A stretch of 48,086 nucleotides of DNA, from assembly GCA_018062315.1 (NCBI GenBank), contig JAGOSM010000008.1, positions 1 to 48,086 on the forward strand, written 5' to 3'. Shown here one piece after another: positions 33,178-42,633 of this stretch (positions within the stretch are counted from its first letter, which is position 1; each line of letters opens with the position of its first letter). The notes under the pieces are model-generated. The model searched no databases. It had not been told where the DNA came from and worked only from the letters and a program-made list of their open reading frames with translations. This stretch comes from Simkaniaceae bacterium. GTDB taxonomy: Bacteria > Chlamydiota > Chlamydiia > Chlamydiales > Simkaniaceae. A program made the position numbers and the translations under genes.

Positions 33178-34387
33178 CTCGAATATAGACTCCATCTCCG
33201 TCGTAGGTTTGTCTGTTTTCATGATTGACCAGTTTCACATTGTCCCCGATCTGCGTGTTTTCATCAATGATTGCTTTTGTAATGGAACAGTTTTTCCCAA
33301 TTCCATATTCAAGATCAGTAAGGGAATTAAAGTAAGATTCTTGCCCCATAATCACCGAGTGATCTATGGAGGTTCCTTCTCCAATTTTTGCACGGGTGCC
33401 AATAATCGAGTGGTTGATCGATTTTGCTCCGATAAGGGCTCCGCTGCACACAATCGAATGGGAGATCGAGGTATTGCTAATATGGGGGCAGGGAAGAGAA
33501 GGGGCATGGGAATAGATGGGGCACGATTCATTATAGAGATTAAGACCTAAGGACCGGTTTGTGAGAGCAAGGGAGGCTTCGTAATAAGAGGCTACCGTTC
33601 CAATATCTTCCCAGTAACCATCGTATAGGAAGGCGGCTACAGGTCCTTTTTTTAACTGGTAGGGGATCACATGTTTCCCAAAATCGGACCCCTTAACTTC
33701 ATCAAGAGCGGTGATAAGAGCTTCTTTCTTAAAAATATAGATGCCCATAGAAGCGAGGTAAGGATGAGAAATTTTTCTCCTTTTTTGAAAATCAGGAGAA
33801 AGGGCGAGAGGAGAGGGGTCAGTCGGTTTTTCCTGAAATTCCTCGATCCATGACTGATCATCAATTTTCATAATTCCCATGCGGGGGGCGAGCTCTTCAG
33901 TCACAGGAAGGGTCGCAATGGTGAGGTCGGCATCTTTTCCAATAGCAAACTGGAGCATGGCATAAAGATCCATATTGTATAATTGGTCTCCAGAGAGAAT
34001 CATCACATAATCAATGGGATAGCTGAGGATGTAAGAGAGGTTTTTTTTTACAGCATCGGCAGTCCCCTCGTAAAATACATGCCCTGTGAGGGTCTCTTCT
34101 GGATTTAAAAGGTGGATGTCATGGGCGTGAAAGTGATCGAGGTGGTAGGTTTCTTTGATGTGGTTATTAAGCCCTGTGGAAAAATACTGAGAAACGACAA
34201 AGAGGTGTCTAATTTGAGCATTTAAAGCATTGGAGATGGGGATGTCGATGAGGCGGTATTGGCCTCCAAAGCCAACTGCGGGTTTGCATCGTGTTGCAGT
34301 TAAAGGAAAGAGACGGGTCCCTTGCCCCCCTGCCATAATCACACATGCCACTTTATCGGTAATGGCGCCCTTGTTATTTAAATTCAT
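33122..34387 (-). CDS. glgC: Glucose-1-phosphate adenylyltransferase
   Basis: This enzyme makes ADP-glucose from glucose-1-phosphate and ATP, the committed step of bacterial glycogen synthesis. The nucleotide-binding loop IMAGGQGTRLFPLTATRCKPA, the sugar-binding YEGTADAV and a C-terminal left-handed beta-helix of hexapeptides (SISHSIVCSGALIGAKSINHS) are all present. Length of 421 residues is normal. The ATG at 34387 is preceded by GAGG at a suitable distance. A TTG further up is less likely. Chlamydiae keep a glycogen pathway, but no other glg gene is in this window. The 3' end overlaps the phosphoesterase gene. Confidence 0.95.
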   Translation of the reverse strand: MNLNNKGAITDKVACVIMAGGQGTRLFPLTATRCKPAVGFGGQYRLIDIPISNALNAQIRHLFVVSQYFSTGLNNHIKETYHLDHFHAHDIHLLNPEETLTGHVFYEGTADAVKKNLSYILSYPIDYVMILSGDQLYNMDLYAMLQFAIGKDADLTIATLPVTEELAPRMGIMKIDDQSWIEEFQEKPTDPSPLALSPDFQKRRKISHPYLASMGIYIFKKEALITALDEVKGSDFGKHVIPYQLKKGPVAAFLYDGYWEDIGTVASYYEASLALTNRSLGLNLYNESCPIYSHAPSLPCPHISNTSISHSIVCSGALIGAKSINHSIIGTRAKIGEGTSIDHSVIMGQESYFNSLTDLEYGIGKNCSITKAIIDENTQIGDNVKLVNHENRQTYDGDGVYIRDGIIIVTSGTKLPSGFTL

Positions 34388-34437
34388 AAATGTCCTCAAT
34401 TCGGACTATATTAAATTAAATTAACAATCGCAACTGT

Positions 34438-35337
34438 TTATTTGTTTTTAACGATTTCTAGAATTTTTCCAGCATTATAACTTGAACGAATAAAAGGGCC
34501 GCAGTACATCGCTTTTACCCCTAGGGAAAGGCCATATTCGGCATAGTGATCAAACTGGGATGGCTCCACAAAATTTTTGACCTTAAGTCTTTTACGACTG
34601 GCTTGTAGGTATTGTCCTATCGTGATGATATCGCATCCAACAGAGTGAAGGTCTCGGATGGTTTCTTTGACTTCTTCGTCAGTTTCTCCAAGGCCTACCA
34701 TGATTCCCGACTTGACAAAATGGGATAGGTTACTTTGTTTAGCGGCTTTGAGGATGGAAAGAGTTCTGTCATAGGTCGCTTTATGACGAACTCTGGGGGA
34801 AAGGCGGCGTACCGTTTCTATATTGTGATTAAAGATCTCGGGGCGAAAAGTTAAAAGAGAGAGGAGAGCTTCCATGTTACCATTAAAATCGGAGGTGAGC
34901 ACTTCCGTGGTGCAATGGGGGGATGTTTTTCTGATTGTATCAAGGATAGCTCCAATTTGAAGCGCACCTTGATCAGGAAGGTCATCTCTCGCCACCATGG
35001 TAATTACAACATGCTGTAAATTGAGCTCTTTTACTGAGGCGGCAATTCTTTCCGGTTCCTTGGGGTCTAAAGGAAGTGGCTCTTTAGCAAAATCAATATC
35101 GCAGAAGCCACAGGCCCTTGTGCAGGCGCTTCCTAAAGCTAAAAAGGTTGCCGTTTGTTTTGAATAGCACTCCAGCCTATTAGGACATTTCGCTTCTTCA
35201 CATACCGTGTTGAGTTGGTATTTTTCGAGAATGGCCCCTGTTTGGGAAAGGGATCCCCCTTCAGGGAGTTTGCGCCTCAGCCATTTGGGGAAGCGACTTT
35301 TTTTTACCTCAGGATGATTATTAAAAGGATCGGTCAT
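34438..35337 (-). CDS. lipA: Lipoyl synthase
   Basis: This radical-SAM enzyme inserts two sulfurs into octanoyl chains on lipoyl domains. Both iron-sulfur motifs are seen: the auxiliary cluster CEEAKCPNRLEC and the radical-SAM CTRACGFC. The C-terminal RSSYNAG supplies the serine ligand. Length is 299 residues from the ATG at 35337, which overlaps the lpdA stop as ATGA, so the pair is translationally coupled. The frame is open further upstream inside lpdA, but the family start is at MTDPFNNHPEVKKSRFPKW. lpdA-lipA adjacency is, as I recall, conserved in Chlamydia. Confidence 0.96.
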   Translation of the reverse strand: MTDPFNNHPEVKKSRFPKWLRRKLPEGGSLSQTGAILEKYQLNTVCEEAKCPNRLECYSKQTATFLALGSACTRACGFCDIDFAKEPLPLDPKEPERIAASVKELNLQHVVITMVARDDLPDQGALQIGAILDTIRKTSPHCTTEVLTSDFNGNMEALLSLLTFRPEIFNHNIETVRRLSPRVRHKATYDRTLSILKAAKQSNLSHFVKSGIMVGLGETDEEVKETIRDLHSVGCDIITIGQYLQASRKRLKVKNFVEPSQFDHYAEYGLSLGVKAMYCGPFIRSSYNAGKILEIVKNK

Positions 35338-36704
35338 TTTTTCTTCTTGGGTGGAGCATGAAAAGGGGTTCCATGAGCAATCAAGCTCGCTTCCATCCAC
35401 CCTTCGGCTGTTGTGGGGTGTGCATGGATCGTTTCAAAGATCGACTCTAAGGTCAATTCATTGTGAATGGCAAGGGTCATCTCAGCAATCAAATTAGCAG
35501 CTCCATCTCCTACAACTTGGGCACCTAAGATCCTTCCTGTGCGTCCGTCGGCGACAATCTGTACAAATCCCTCTGTTTCAAGAGATGCAAGCGACTTGCC
35601 GTGGTGAGAGAAGGGATATCTCCCTACAAGGGCTGTAGGGCCAGCTTGCTCTTTGAGAAGCCCTACAGTGGCAATCTCGGGATGGGTAAAGATCACCGCA
35701 GGGACAGCAGAGTAGTCGATGCGCCGATTTTCATGGGCAATATTTGCTGCTGCAATCATTCCTTGATGAGAAGCGACATGAGCGAGCATTCCCTTTCCTG
35801 TGACATCTCCAATGGCATAAATTCCGGGAACGCCGGTTTCCATTTTTGCATTGACCTCAATAGCTCCTCGGGGGTTAGTGACGAGGCCAGCCCTTTCTAA
35901 ATGAAGTCCTTCTGTATTCATTTTTCTTCCCACAGCAATCAGAATTTTTTCTGCTTCGAGGGTTTGTCCATTCGATAAATGAACCTTCTCATCTATTTTT
36001 TCTACACTCACCCCGGTGAGAATTTCAATTCCCTTTTTCTTAAACGCTTTTGTGAGGTGTTCTGAGATATCTGTTCCTTGCAGTTGAACGATAGAAGGAA
36101 GAGCTTCTACTATAGTGACCTTGGTCCCTAGCTCTGCAAATAAAGAGGCAAATTCACATCCAATATAGCCCCCTCCGATGATCACAAGGCTTTTCGGGCA
36201 TTCTGTTAACTCAAGGATCGAAGTGGAATCGAGGACCCTTTTATGATCACAGGGCAGGGAGGGAATGGCTACAGGACTAGATCCTGTTGCAATAATGACA
36301 TGGTCTGCATCGATGGACTCTAATCCTTGAATTTTAAGAGAATGGGGAGAGAGAAATTCGGCATGTCCTTTAAAAATCTCAACTCCGTTAGAGAGAAGGA
36401 GCCCTTCTAGGCTACTTCTAATCTCTTTAACGACCCCGTCTTTCCTATTTTTCATGGCCCCATAATCGACCTCTATTGAGCCCACTTTAATTCCAAAAGC
36501 CATAGCAGATCGAATTTTATGGAGCACCTCGGCTCCTGCAAGGAGCGTTTTAGTTGGAATGCATCCCACATTGAGGCAAGTACCTCCAAGTGGACCTTTG
36601 TCGATTAAAGCGGTTTTTAAATTATATTGGCGCGCTTTGATGGCGGCGATGTACCCCCCAGGGCCAGCACCGATAATAGCAAGATCAAATTTCTTATTTC
36701 CCAT
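35334..36704 (-). CDS. lpdA: Dihydrolipoamide dehydrogenase (E3)
   Basis: This FAD enzyme reoxidises lipoamide in 2-oxoacid dehydrogenase complexes and the glycine cleavage system. The FAD loop IIGAGPGGYIAA, the redox disulfide GGTCLNVGCIPTK, the NAD-binding IIGGGYIGCEFA, the second FAD motif YAIGDV and the active-site HAHPTTAEGWMEA are intact. Length is 456 residues from the ATG at 36704. The open frame reaches 36830, but that would overlap the divergent neighbour and adds residues not typical of the family. An ATG at 36716 is also possible. It is coupled to lipA downstream. Confidence 0.96.
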   Translation of the reverse strand: MGNKKFDLAIIGAGPGGYIAAIKARQYNLKTALIDKGPLGGTCLNVGCIPTKTLLAGAEVLHKIRSAMAFGIKVGSIEVDYGAMKNRKDGVVKEIRSSLEGLLLSNGVEIFKGHAEFLSPHSLKIQGLESIDADHVIIATGSSPVAIPSLPCDHKRVLDSTSILELTECPKSLVIIGGGYIGCEFASLFAELGTKVTIVEALPSIVQLQGTDISEHLTKAFKKKGIEILTGVSVEKIDEKVHLSNGQTLEAEKILIAVGRKMNTEGLHLERAGLVTNPRGAIEVNAKMETGVPGIYAIGDVTGKGMLAHVASHQGMIAAANIAHENRRIDYSAVPAVIFTHPEIATVGLLKEQAGPTALVGRYPFSHHGKSLASLETEGFVQIVADGRTGRILGAQVVGDGAANLIAEMTLAIHNELTLESIFETIHAHPTTAEGWMEASLIAHGTPFHAPPKKKK

Positions 36705-36821
36705 GCGAATGATCATAACAGGGTTGATTTTTTTCTTTCTATTCAATAAAAAAAGGGGTATTATCCTCGTATGGATATTTCCAGATATAATGAGTGCAAG
36801 TGATTGATTTTGTGGGGAGTT

Positions 36822-37358
36822 ATGGAGCAAGAACGTCAGAAAATGTGTTGGAATTGCGATGCCGATGTCAGTGTAGAAGCGACCTATTGTCCTTTTTGTG
36901 GAACCGATTTAATGGTGGGAAATGAAAGTGATAAAGGAAAAGAAGTGGGACATAGGAGCGAGACTTTGCAAGAGAGTTTAGCTTCTTTATATAAACCTCC
37001 CTACTCTTCAGGAAGAGAGGAGCAAGGAAATACCTCTTCCGAAATTCACCGCATTTCTCCTGATCACGATTTAAGTGCATTTTTAGTGGAGGACAAAAAA
37101 GACCCCACAGCCCGTTTAGGATATGGTTGGTGTCTTATTTTTCTTTCGATAGGGACTTTCTTAGTTACTCTCAGCTTGCTTCTCCTTTTTCTTTCAAAAG
37201 ATGGCAAGCTGATCCTAGAATTTAATGCCCGCAGTTGGTTTTTATATGGAGCTAGTGGAGCGCCTCTACTTTTTCTTGGCTATAAGCTATTAAATCGGGG
37301 AAAAAAGGAGGAAACTCCTCTTTTTGAATCGTCCCCGCATGCATCATCTCAAATTTAA
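36822..37358 (+). CDS. Zinc-ribbon membrane protein
   Basis: This is a 178-residue protein. An N-terminal zinc ribbon with two knuckles (CWNC and CPFC, 12 residues between) is followed by a polar linker of about 80 residues and two membrane helices (WCLIFLSIGTFLVTLSLLLL, and SWFLYGASGAPLLFLGYKLL). The ATG at 36822 has GGGGAG six bases upstream. An earlier ATG at 36804 lacks this. It is divergent from lpdA and its last 107 bases overlap the 3' end of secA on the other strand. I think a hypothetical gene sits beside lpdA in Chlamydia too. Function unknown. Confidence 0.75.
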   Translation: MEQERQKMCWNCDADVSVEATYCPFCGTDLMVGNESDKGKEVGHRSETLQESLASLYKPPYSSGREEQGNTSSEIHRISPDHDLSAFLVEDKKDPTARLGYGWCLIFLSIGTFLVTLSLLLLFLSKDGKLILEFNARSWFLYGASGAPLLFLGYKLLNRGKKEETPLFESSPHASSQI

Positions 37359-40131
37359 AGAGAAGATGGCCGATTTCTTGATAGAGGGTGTGATTCAGGG
37401 TGTGGAAGAGTTCAAATGCTTCACTTTTGAATTCAAGGAGAGGGTCTTTTTGTCCAACCGCCCTCATTCCTACTTCAGTACGTAGGTGATCGATCGAAAG
37501 GAGATGCTCCTGCCAGTGACGATCCACCGCTCTCAGTAAAAGGGAGCGTACAATATCGTTAATAATAGATACGGGATCAATTTGCCTAGCAGACTGCTGT
37601 TGCACTGTGGCGATTAAAGCAGCTTCGTGTTCGATCTTAAGTCTAAAGGCGTCAATGACTTTAAAACTCGCTTGTTGCTGGATGGCTTCAAGTGAGAGGT
37701 ATTCGTCTTCATAAAGAGATTCTTCGAAAGAAACGGGGAAGTGATGCATTAAGGCATCAATATACCCCTGAAGATCCCATGTAGAGTCTTTTGAAATGAG
37801 GAAGGGGTGACTCATTTCAATGCATTCGTGTTCTAAAATGGTAGTTGCAAGTTGGACTGCATTGGGATTATGGAGGACATCATTTCGAAAGGCATAGACT
37901 TCTTTTCGTTGTTTGTTCATGACATCGTCATATTCAAGAGTATGTTTTCGAATAGAGTAGTTTCTCTGTTCGATTCTCTTTTGAGCTGTTTCAATCGATC
38001 GATTGAGAACTTTTGCTGTAATTGGCTCTCCTTCAGGGGGGCGGAATCTTTGAAGGAATGCTGTGAGTTTTGGGGAAGTAAAAAGACGCATGAGTTGGTC
38101 TTCAAAAGAAACATAGAACTTAGAGCTTCCTGGATCTCCCTGGCGAGCACCTCGGCCTCTCAATTGTCTATCAATACGGCGCGATTGGTGTCTTGTGGAA
38201 CCAATCACATGGAGTCCCCCTTTTTCAGCAACGCCTGGAGCAAGTTTAATATCTGTTCCCCTTCCTGCCATGTTCGTTGCAACAGTGATAGCGCCTAATT
38301 GTCCTGCTTGAGCGATGATTTCAGCTTCTTGAGCATGATGCTTAGCATTCAAAACAGTATGGGGAAGTTTATTCTGTTTTAAGATGCGGGAGAGTTTTTC
38401 CGATTGTTCGACCGATTCTGTCCCAATCAAAATAGGACGCTCTTCTGCATGTAGTGCGGTGATTTCTGTTAGCATGGCAGCGTATTTTTCTCGCTCCGTC
38501 ATGTAGACTTCATCATCAAAATCTTTTCGGATACATTTGTTGTGAGTGGGGATTTCTAAAACGTCGATGTTATAAATTTCTTTGAGTTCAGTCCCTTCTG
38601 TCATCGCAGTTCCCGTCATACCAGCAAGCTTACTGTACATTCTGAAGTAATTTTGTAGAGTAATTTGAGCGTATGTCTGGGTCGCTTTTTGAATTTCAAC
38701 AGCTTCTTTGCCTTCAATCGCTTGGTGAAGTCCATCTGAGAAGCGGCGGCCGGGTTGTGGCCGTCCTGTGTTTTCATCGATGATGACAATTTTCCCTTCC
38801 TGAACGATGTAGTCGACATCTTTTTCCATAAGAAGGTGTGCCCTAAGGAGTTGACGGAGATTGTGGGCCCTTTCTTTCCGTTTGGCATCTTCTTCTCGAA
38901 GAGCAGTTTTTCTTTTGAGTTTTTCTTCGTTGGTAAGATCTGGGTCGGTGTCTATGAGATGGTATTCATGACCTAAATCAAGCATCACAAAGTCGTCATC
39001 GGCATTCCATTTTGCAATCCCTTTATCGGTGAGCTCATGATCATTGGCCCGTTCGTCGACAATGATGTAAAGTTCCTGGAGTTTGGTATTTCTTTCATCT
39101 TTATTTGGTTCGGCGTAGTAATAGGTTTCCCATTCTTCTAATTTCGCTCGGATGTCGGGGTTTTCTTTGAGTTTTTTGAGGATTTTATTATGAGGATTTC
39201 CTTTTCCAATTAACCAAAGAGTTTTAAAGGCTTCAGTGGCTTTTTCTTTCTCTTCTTTAGAAAGTTTGGGTTTGTCTGCGGATTCTTTTAAAAGACCAAT
39301 TTCTTCGAGTTCTTTTCTCGCTTGATTCGCAAGTTGATTGCAGAGGTCTCTTTGGAGCCGAACAAGGACAGTCACAGGTGGATTGAGTTCGTCATACATT
39401 TGACGAGATTCGGTGACAGGCCCTGAGATAATGAGGGGAGTTCTCGCTTCATCAATGAGGATAGAATCGACTTCATCAATGATGGCAAAAGAATAGCCTC
39501 TTTGCACTTGTTGCTCGGCTGAATGAGCCATTGAATTGTCTCTTAGGTAATCAAAGCCAAATTCTGCGGCTGTGCCATATACGATATCAGCGGCATAGAT
39601 TTCTTTTCTGAGGTGAGGCGGGGTTTCGTTGGTCAGCACTTGCGTAGAAATACCGAGGAAATGAAAAATAGGAGCTCCCCATTCGCAGTCTCGTGTGGCG
39701 AGGTAATCGTTAACGGTGACAAGGTGTACTGGGGTTTGTGTCAGGGCATTGAGATAGAGGGGCATTGAGGAGGTGAGTGTTTTTCCTTCTCCTGTTTGCA
39801 TCTCTGCGATGGATCCATAATGCATCGCAATGGCCCCTAAAATTTGGACATCGTAGGGGATCATATTCCACTCTTGAGTGTGTCCTGAAATAGAAACTTC
39901 TCTTCCTACAAGCCGGCTACAGGTGTTTTTGACGACCGCATACGCTTCAGGAAGGAGATCGTTGGTTGAGGCTCCTTCGGCTAAACGGTGTCGAAATTCT
40001 ATGGTTTTAGCTTTTAACTCATTGTCAGTTAGGTTTTTAAGTTTTTCTTCTTCTTGATTAACTTGATTGACAATTTTTTTATATTGTTTGAGTTTTCGGC
40101 TCTGTGCTGTTCCAAAAATTTTTTTTAACAT
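37252..40131 (-). CDS. secA: Preprotein translocase ATPase SecA
   Basis: This is the motor of Sec-dependent export, working with SecYEG at the inner membrane. The 959-residue protein has Walker A MQTGEGKT (about 111-118), the helicase motif IIDEVDSILIDEARTPLIIS, the motif TNMAGRGTDIKL, the arginine-rich QSRRIDRQLRGRGARQGDPG and a helical scaffold domain. The C-terminal zinc finger of E. coli SecA is absent. A large insertion between about residues 240 and 400 is rich in Lys and Glu, as I recall for chlamydial SecA. It is divergent from psd. Its 3' end is overlapped by the convergent zinc-ribbon gene. Confidence 0.97.
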   Translation of the reverse strand: MLKKIFGTAQSRKLKQYKKIVNQVNQEEEKLKNLTDNELKAKTIEFRHRLAEGASTNDLLPEAYAVVKNTCSRLVGREVSISGHTQEWNMIPYDVQILGAIAMHYGSIAEMQTGEGKTLTSSMPLYLNALTQTPVHLVTVNDYLATRDCEWGAPIFHFLGISTQVLTNETPPHLRKEIYAADIVYGTAAEFGFDYLRDNSMAHSAEQQVQRGYSFAIIDEVDSILIDEARTPLIISGPVTESRQMYDELNPPVTVLVRLQRDLCNQLANQARKELEEIGLLKESADKPKLSKEEKEKATEAFKTLWLIGKGNPHNKILKKLKENPDIRAKLEEWETYYYAEPNKDERNTKLQELYIIVDERANDHELTDKGIAKWNADDDFVMLDLGHEYHLIDTDPDLTNEEKLKRKTALREEDAKRKERAHNLRQLLRAHLLMEKDVDYIVQEGKIVIIDENTGRPQPGRRFSDGLHQAIEGKEAVEIQKATQTYAQITLQNYFRMYSKLAGMTGTAMTEGTELKEIYNIDVLEIPTHNKCIRKDFDDEVYMTEREKYAAMLTEITALHAEERPILIGTESVEQSEKLSRILKQNKLPHTVLNAKHHAQEAEIIAQAGQLGAITVATNMAGRGTDIKLAPGVAEKGGLHVIGSTRHQSRRIDRQLRGRGARQGDPGSSKFYVSFEDQLMRLFTSPKLTAFLQRFRPPEGEPITAKVLNRSIETAQKRIEQRNYSIRKHTLEYDDVMNKQRKEVYAFRNDVLHNPNAVQLATTILEHECIEMSHPFLISKDSTWDLQGYIDALMHHFPVSFEESLYEDEYLSLEAIQQQASFKVIDAFRLKIEHEAALIATVQQQSARQIDPVSIINDIVRSLLLRAVDRHWQEHLLSIDHLRTEVGMRAVGQKDPLLEFKSEAFELFHTLNHTLYQEIGHLLFKFEMMHAGTIQKEEFPPFFPDLIAYSQEKVEALH

Positions 40132-40246
40132 GCTGTCCTGAAGAGGTGATCAATGATAGTATCATAACTATTTTACAGCCCCCCAGACCTTTCGTCAATC
40201 GAAATAGGGTAGGAGGAAAGGGATATTTTTGACATAATGGGGTCTT

Positions 40247-41098
40247 ATGAAGAAGGTTGTCTACATAGATCGGAGATCGAAAGCAGTCAAAGTAGAAGAA
40301 GTTTACGGGAAATGGGTTATCGATTTGCTCTATGGAAGAAGGTGGCTTGGGATTTTTCGTCCAGTCATTGCAAAAATTCCTTTATTCTCAAAAATGTATG
40401 GAGCATTGCAAAAAACTTTTTTTTCAAAGCGTAAAATTATCCCTTTTATTCAAAAATTTCAGATTGATATGACGGAGTTTGAAACTAAAAATTTTAATTC
40501 GTTCAATGATTTTTTTATTCGGAAGTTGAAGTCTGAATGCCGGGAAATTTCGAATTCAGATGCGGTACTCCCTGCTGATGGGAGGTACCGCATTTTTGAA
40601 AATTCAACTCAGTTTGTCATTAAGGGAAAAGTTTTTGATGCGGAGACATTGATTGGGCGTAAAGGGTGTAGAGGGCCTATTGTGATTGGAAGGCTTGCTC
40701 CTGTCGATTATCACCGATTTCATTTTCCCGTTGATGGTGTTGTTAAAGAGACGGTTTTGATGAATGGTCCCCTTTACTCTGTGAATCCCGTTGCTGTATT
40801 TCATAATCTTGCGGTGTTAACTGAAAACAAGAGAATGGTTACTGAAATAGACACAGAGGCCTTTGGCAAGGTGTTTATGGTTGAGGTAGGGGCCACCTAT
40901 GTTGGCAGTATTGTGCAGACGTATCAATCAGGCAGCATCAAGCGGGGAGAAGAGAAGGGATATTTCGAATTTGGAGGCTCTTGCGTTATTCTCCTTTTTG
41001 AAGAAGATAGGATTACCTTTGATACAGATCTTTTTTTTGGTCTAGAGGTATATGCTCGTATGGGGGAATCGCTAGGACAGATAAAACAACGTAAGTGA
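40247..41098 (+). CDS. psd: Phosphatidylserine decarboxylase proenzyme
   Basis: This enzyme makes phosphatidylethanolamine from phosphatidylserine at the membrane. The 283-residue proenzyme has the catalytic Asp and His regions (LPADGR, and LAPVDYHRFHFPVDG) and the self-cleavage motif EFGGSCVILLF, where the Gly-Ser bond is cut to form the pyruvoyl group. Length is close to the chlamydial form (about 300). It is divergent from secA and its stop overlaps the GTG of the following LRR-like gene. Proximity to secA and mnmE/nth matches the Chlamydia order I remember. Confidence 0.94.
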   Translation: MKKVVYIDRRSKAVKVEEVYGKWVIDLLYGRRWLGIFRPVIAKIPLFSKMYGALQKTFFSKRKIIPFIQKFQIDMTEFETKNFNSFNDFFIRKLKSECREISNSDAVLPADGRYRIFENSTQFVIKGKVFDAETLIGRKGCRGPIVIGRLAPVDYHRFHFPVDGVVKETVLMNGPLYSVNPVAVFHNLAVLTENKRMVTEIDTEAFGKVFMVEVGATYVGSIVQTYQSGSIKRGEEKGYFEFGGSCVILLFEEDRITFDTDLFFGLEVYARMGESLGQIKQRK

Positions 41099-42009
41099 CT
41101 TTTATTAGGGGGTTTGGTATCAATGATGCTCCTATGACAATAGCGATACATGATTTTAAAGCCGTACTCGAAGCACAGCAAGTTGAAGGACATTGGTTTG
41201 CTGAGTTTGATACAGATCCTTTTTGGAGCACCCATAAAGTGGTTTGGGAAGCAACGACCTGTTTTTTGCAGCACGGGCAGTTTGGAAGACCTGAGGCTAT
41301 AGAAGCTGTATGCTTTATTTTTATATATGGAAAATCAGACAGTAAAGTGGCTGAGTTATGTGATAGACTGAGGGGAAGGATTGCTGTACAAGAATTCCTC
41401 CCTGATGCGATGTCGGTCGTGACATCAGCTATTGAGCTTTTTGATCTCAATGTGCTTGTGAGAAGGGTTGTACAAAATAGAGATCTAGGTCTTTTAGAAA
41501 AGCAAAGGTTCCTTAAGGAGATAGTTCCCCTTTGGTTAGATAAGATCTTATTTAAAGGGGGATCGACTGTCTTGGATGATCGACCGATTCCCTTAGAAGA
41601 GCTGAGGGATTACCTATCTATTTTTGATAATGTAATGACAATGATTCCCTTGTCTTTTACATTTCACGGTGGGCCTCGAGGGGTTACTGAAGCCCAGCTT
41701 GCGCTCATCTCTTTTTATTTCCCTTGTGTTGAAAAACTCAAATTTAAATATGCAGCAGTGCAGGAGCTTCCCTTATCTTGGCAGAGCTCTGTAAAAGTAT
41801 TGAAATTATTTGGTATGTTTATCGAAAATTGTGAATCCTTTTTTGGAGGATTAAAGCAGTTGGAGGTTTGTAAGATCAAATTGTGTCAAAATGTGGTTGA
41901 TTTATCTATTTTGTGTCGGTTAAGAGCCCTTTGCAATCTCCAGGTAAAGAAATGCATGGACTTAAGAGTTGTGCCTAGAAAATTTGCAGAAACTTGTCTA
42001 TCTAATTAA
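41095..42009 (+). CDS. LRR-like protein of unknown function
   Basis: This is a 304-residue protein. The N-terminal 190 residues are helical and unrecognised. The C-terminal third has LRR-like periodicity (CVEKLKFKYAAVQELPLSWQ, then SSVKVLKLFGMF, GGLKQLEVCKIKLC, and RALCNLQVKKCMDLRVVP). The GTG start overlaps the psd stop. An ATG at 41134 is an alternative, and neither has a good ribosome site. It interrupts a neighbourhood (secA-psd-mnmE/nth) that is otherwise core, so it looks like an insertion of an accessory gene. Its repeats differ from those of the 2422-7510 proteins and it lacks the R-x-W-M cap. Confidence 0.6.
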   Translation: MTFIRGFGINDAPMTIAIHDFKAVLEAQQVEGHWFAEFDTDPFWSTHKVVWEATTCFLQHGQFGRPEAIEAVCFIFIYGKSDSKVAELCDRLRGRIAVQEFLPDAMSVVTSAIELFDLNVLVRRVVQNRDLGLLEKQRFLKEIVPLWLDKILFKGGSTVLDDRPIPLEELRDYLSIFDNVMTMIPLSFTFHGGPRGVTEAQLALISFYFPCVEKLKFKYAAVQELPLSWQSSVKVLKLFGMFIENCESFFGGLKQLEVCKIKLCQNVVDLSILCRLRALCNLQVKKCMDLRVVPRKFAETCLSN

Positions 42010-42036
42010 AGCTCCTCCGCTTCTCTGTTGTCTTAT

Positions 42037-42633
42037 TCAAGATACGAGATGCTGGCAAATAGGACACTCATGTATGAGATGTCCTCTTGCGGGGCAATAA
42101 GCCCTTCCGTAATAAATCATTTGTAGGTGAATTTTATGCCAGCTAGAGGACGGGAAATATTTTTTAAGGTCTTCTTCTGTTTTTTTAACAGAGGATCCAT
42201 CGCTAAGTCCCCATCTTTTGGCTAAGCGGTGAATATGTGTATCTACTGGAAAGGCTTCTTTTTGAAATGCCTGGCACATCACTACAGATGCCGTTTTATG
42301 TCCCACTCCAGGAAGAGCCTCGAGTGCTTCAAATGAAGAGGGAACTTGATCGTTATGCTTTATGAGGAGCAGATGGGAGAGTTCATGAATAAAGCGGGCT
42401 TTTGTGGAAGAAAGGCCGCAGGGACGAATGATGTCTTGAATTTCTTGAATAGAAAGAGATCGCATCCCTTCCGGGGTCCCCCCTTTTTCGAAAAGGAGAG
42501 GGGTCACTTCATTGACCCGAATATCTGTACATTGCGCCGATAAAAGAACGGCAATAAGGAGGGTAAAAGGGTCTCGATGGTAAAGAGGAATCGAGGGATT
42601 GGGAAAGAGTAAATCTAAAGTTTCTGCAATCAT
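42037..42633 (-). CDS. nth: Endonuclease III
   Basis: This is a base-excision DNA glycosylase/AP lyase for oxidised pyrimidines. The helix-hairpin-helix LPGVGHKTASVV with the catalytic Lys and the later VDTHIHRLAKRWGL with the catalytic Asp are intact. The C-terminal cluster motif is unusual: C-x9-C-x2-C, and the protein ends five residues later without the fourth Cys of the standard C-x6-C-x2-C-x5-C. Length is 198 residues from the ATG at 42633, which overlaps the mnmE stop as ATGA. Coupling with mnmE matches the gene order I recall in Chlamydia. Confidence 0.93.
   Translation of the reverse strand: MIAETLDLLFPNPSIPLYHRDPFTLLIAVLLSAQCTDIRVNEVTPLLFEKGGTPEGMRSLSIQEIQDIIRPCGLSSTKARFIHELSHLLLIKHNDQVPSSFEALEALPGVGHKTASVVMCQAFQKEAFPVDTHIHRLAKRWGLSDGSSVKKTEEDLKKYFPSSSWHKIHLQMIYYGRAYCPARGHLIHECPICQHLVS

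Noticed and set aside
40225-40246. TTGACA just before psd as a -35 box
   Set aside because: It lies about 15 bases from the ATG, leaving no room for a -10 box and leader.
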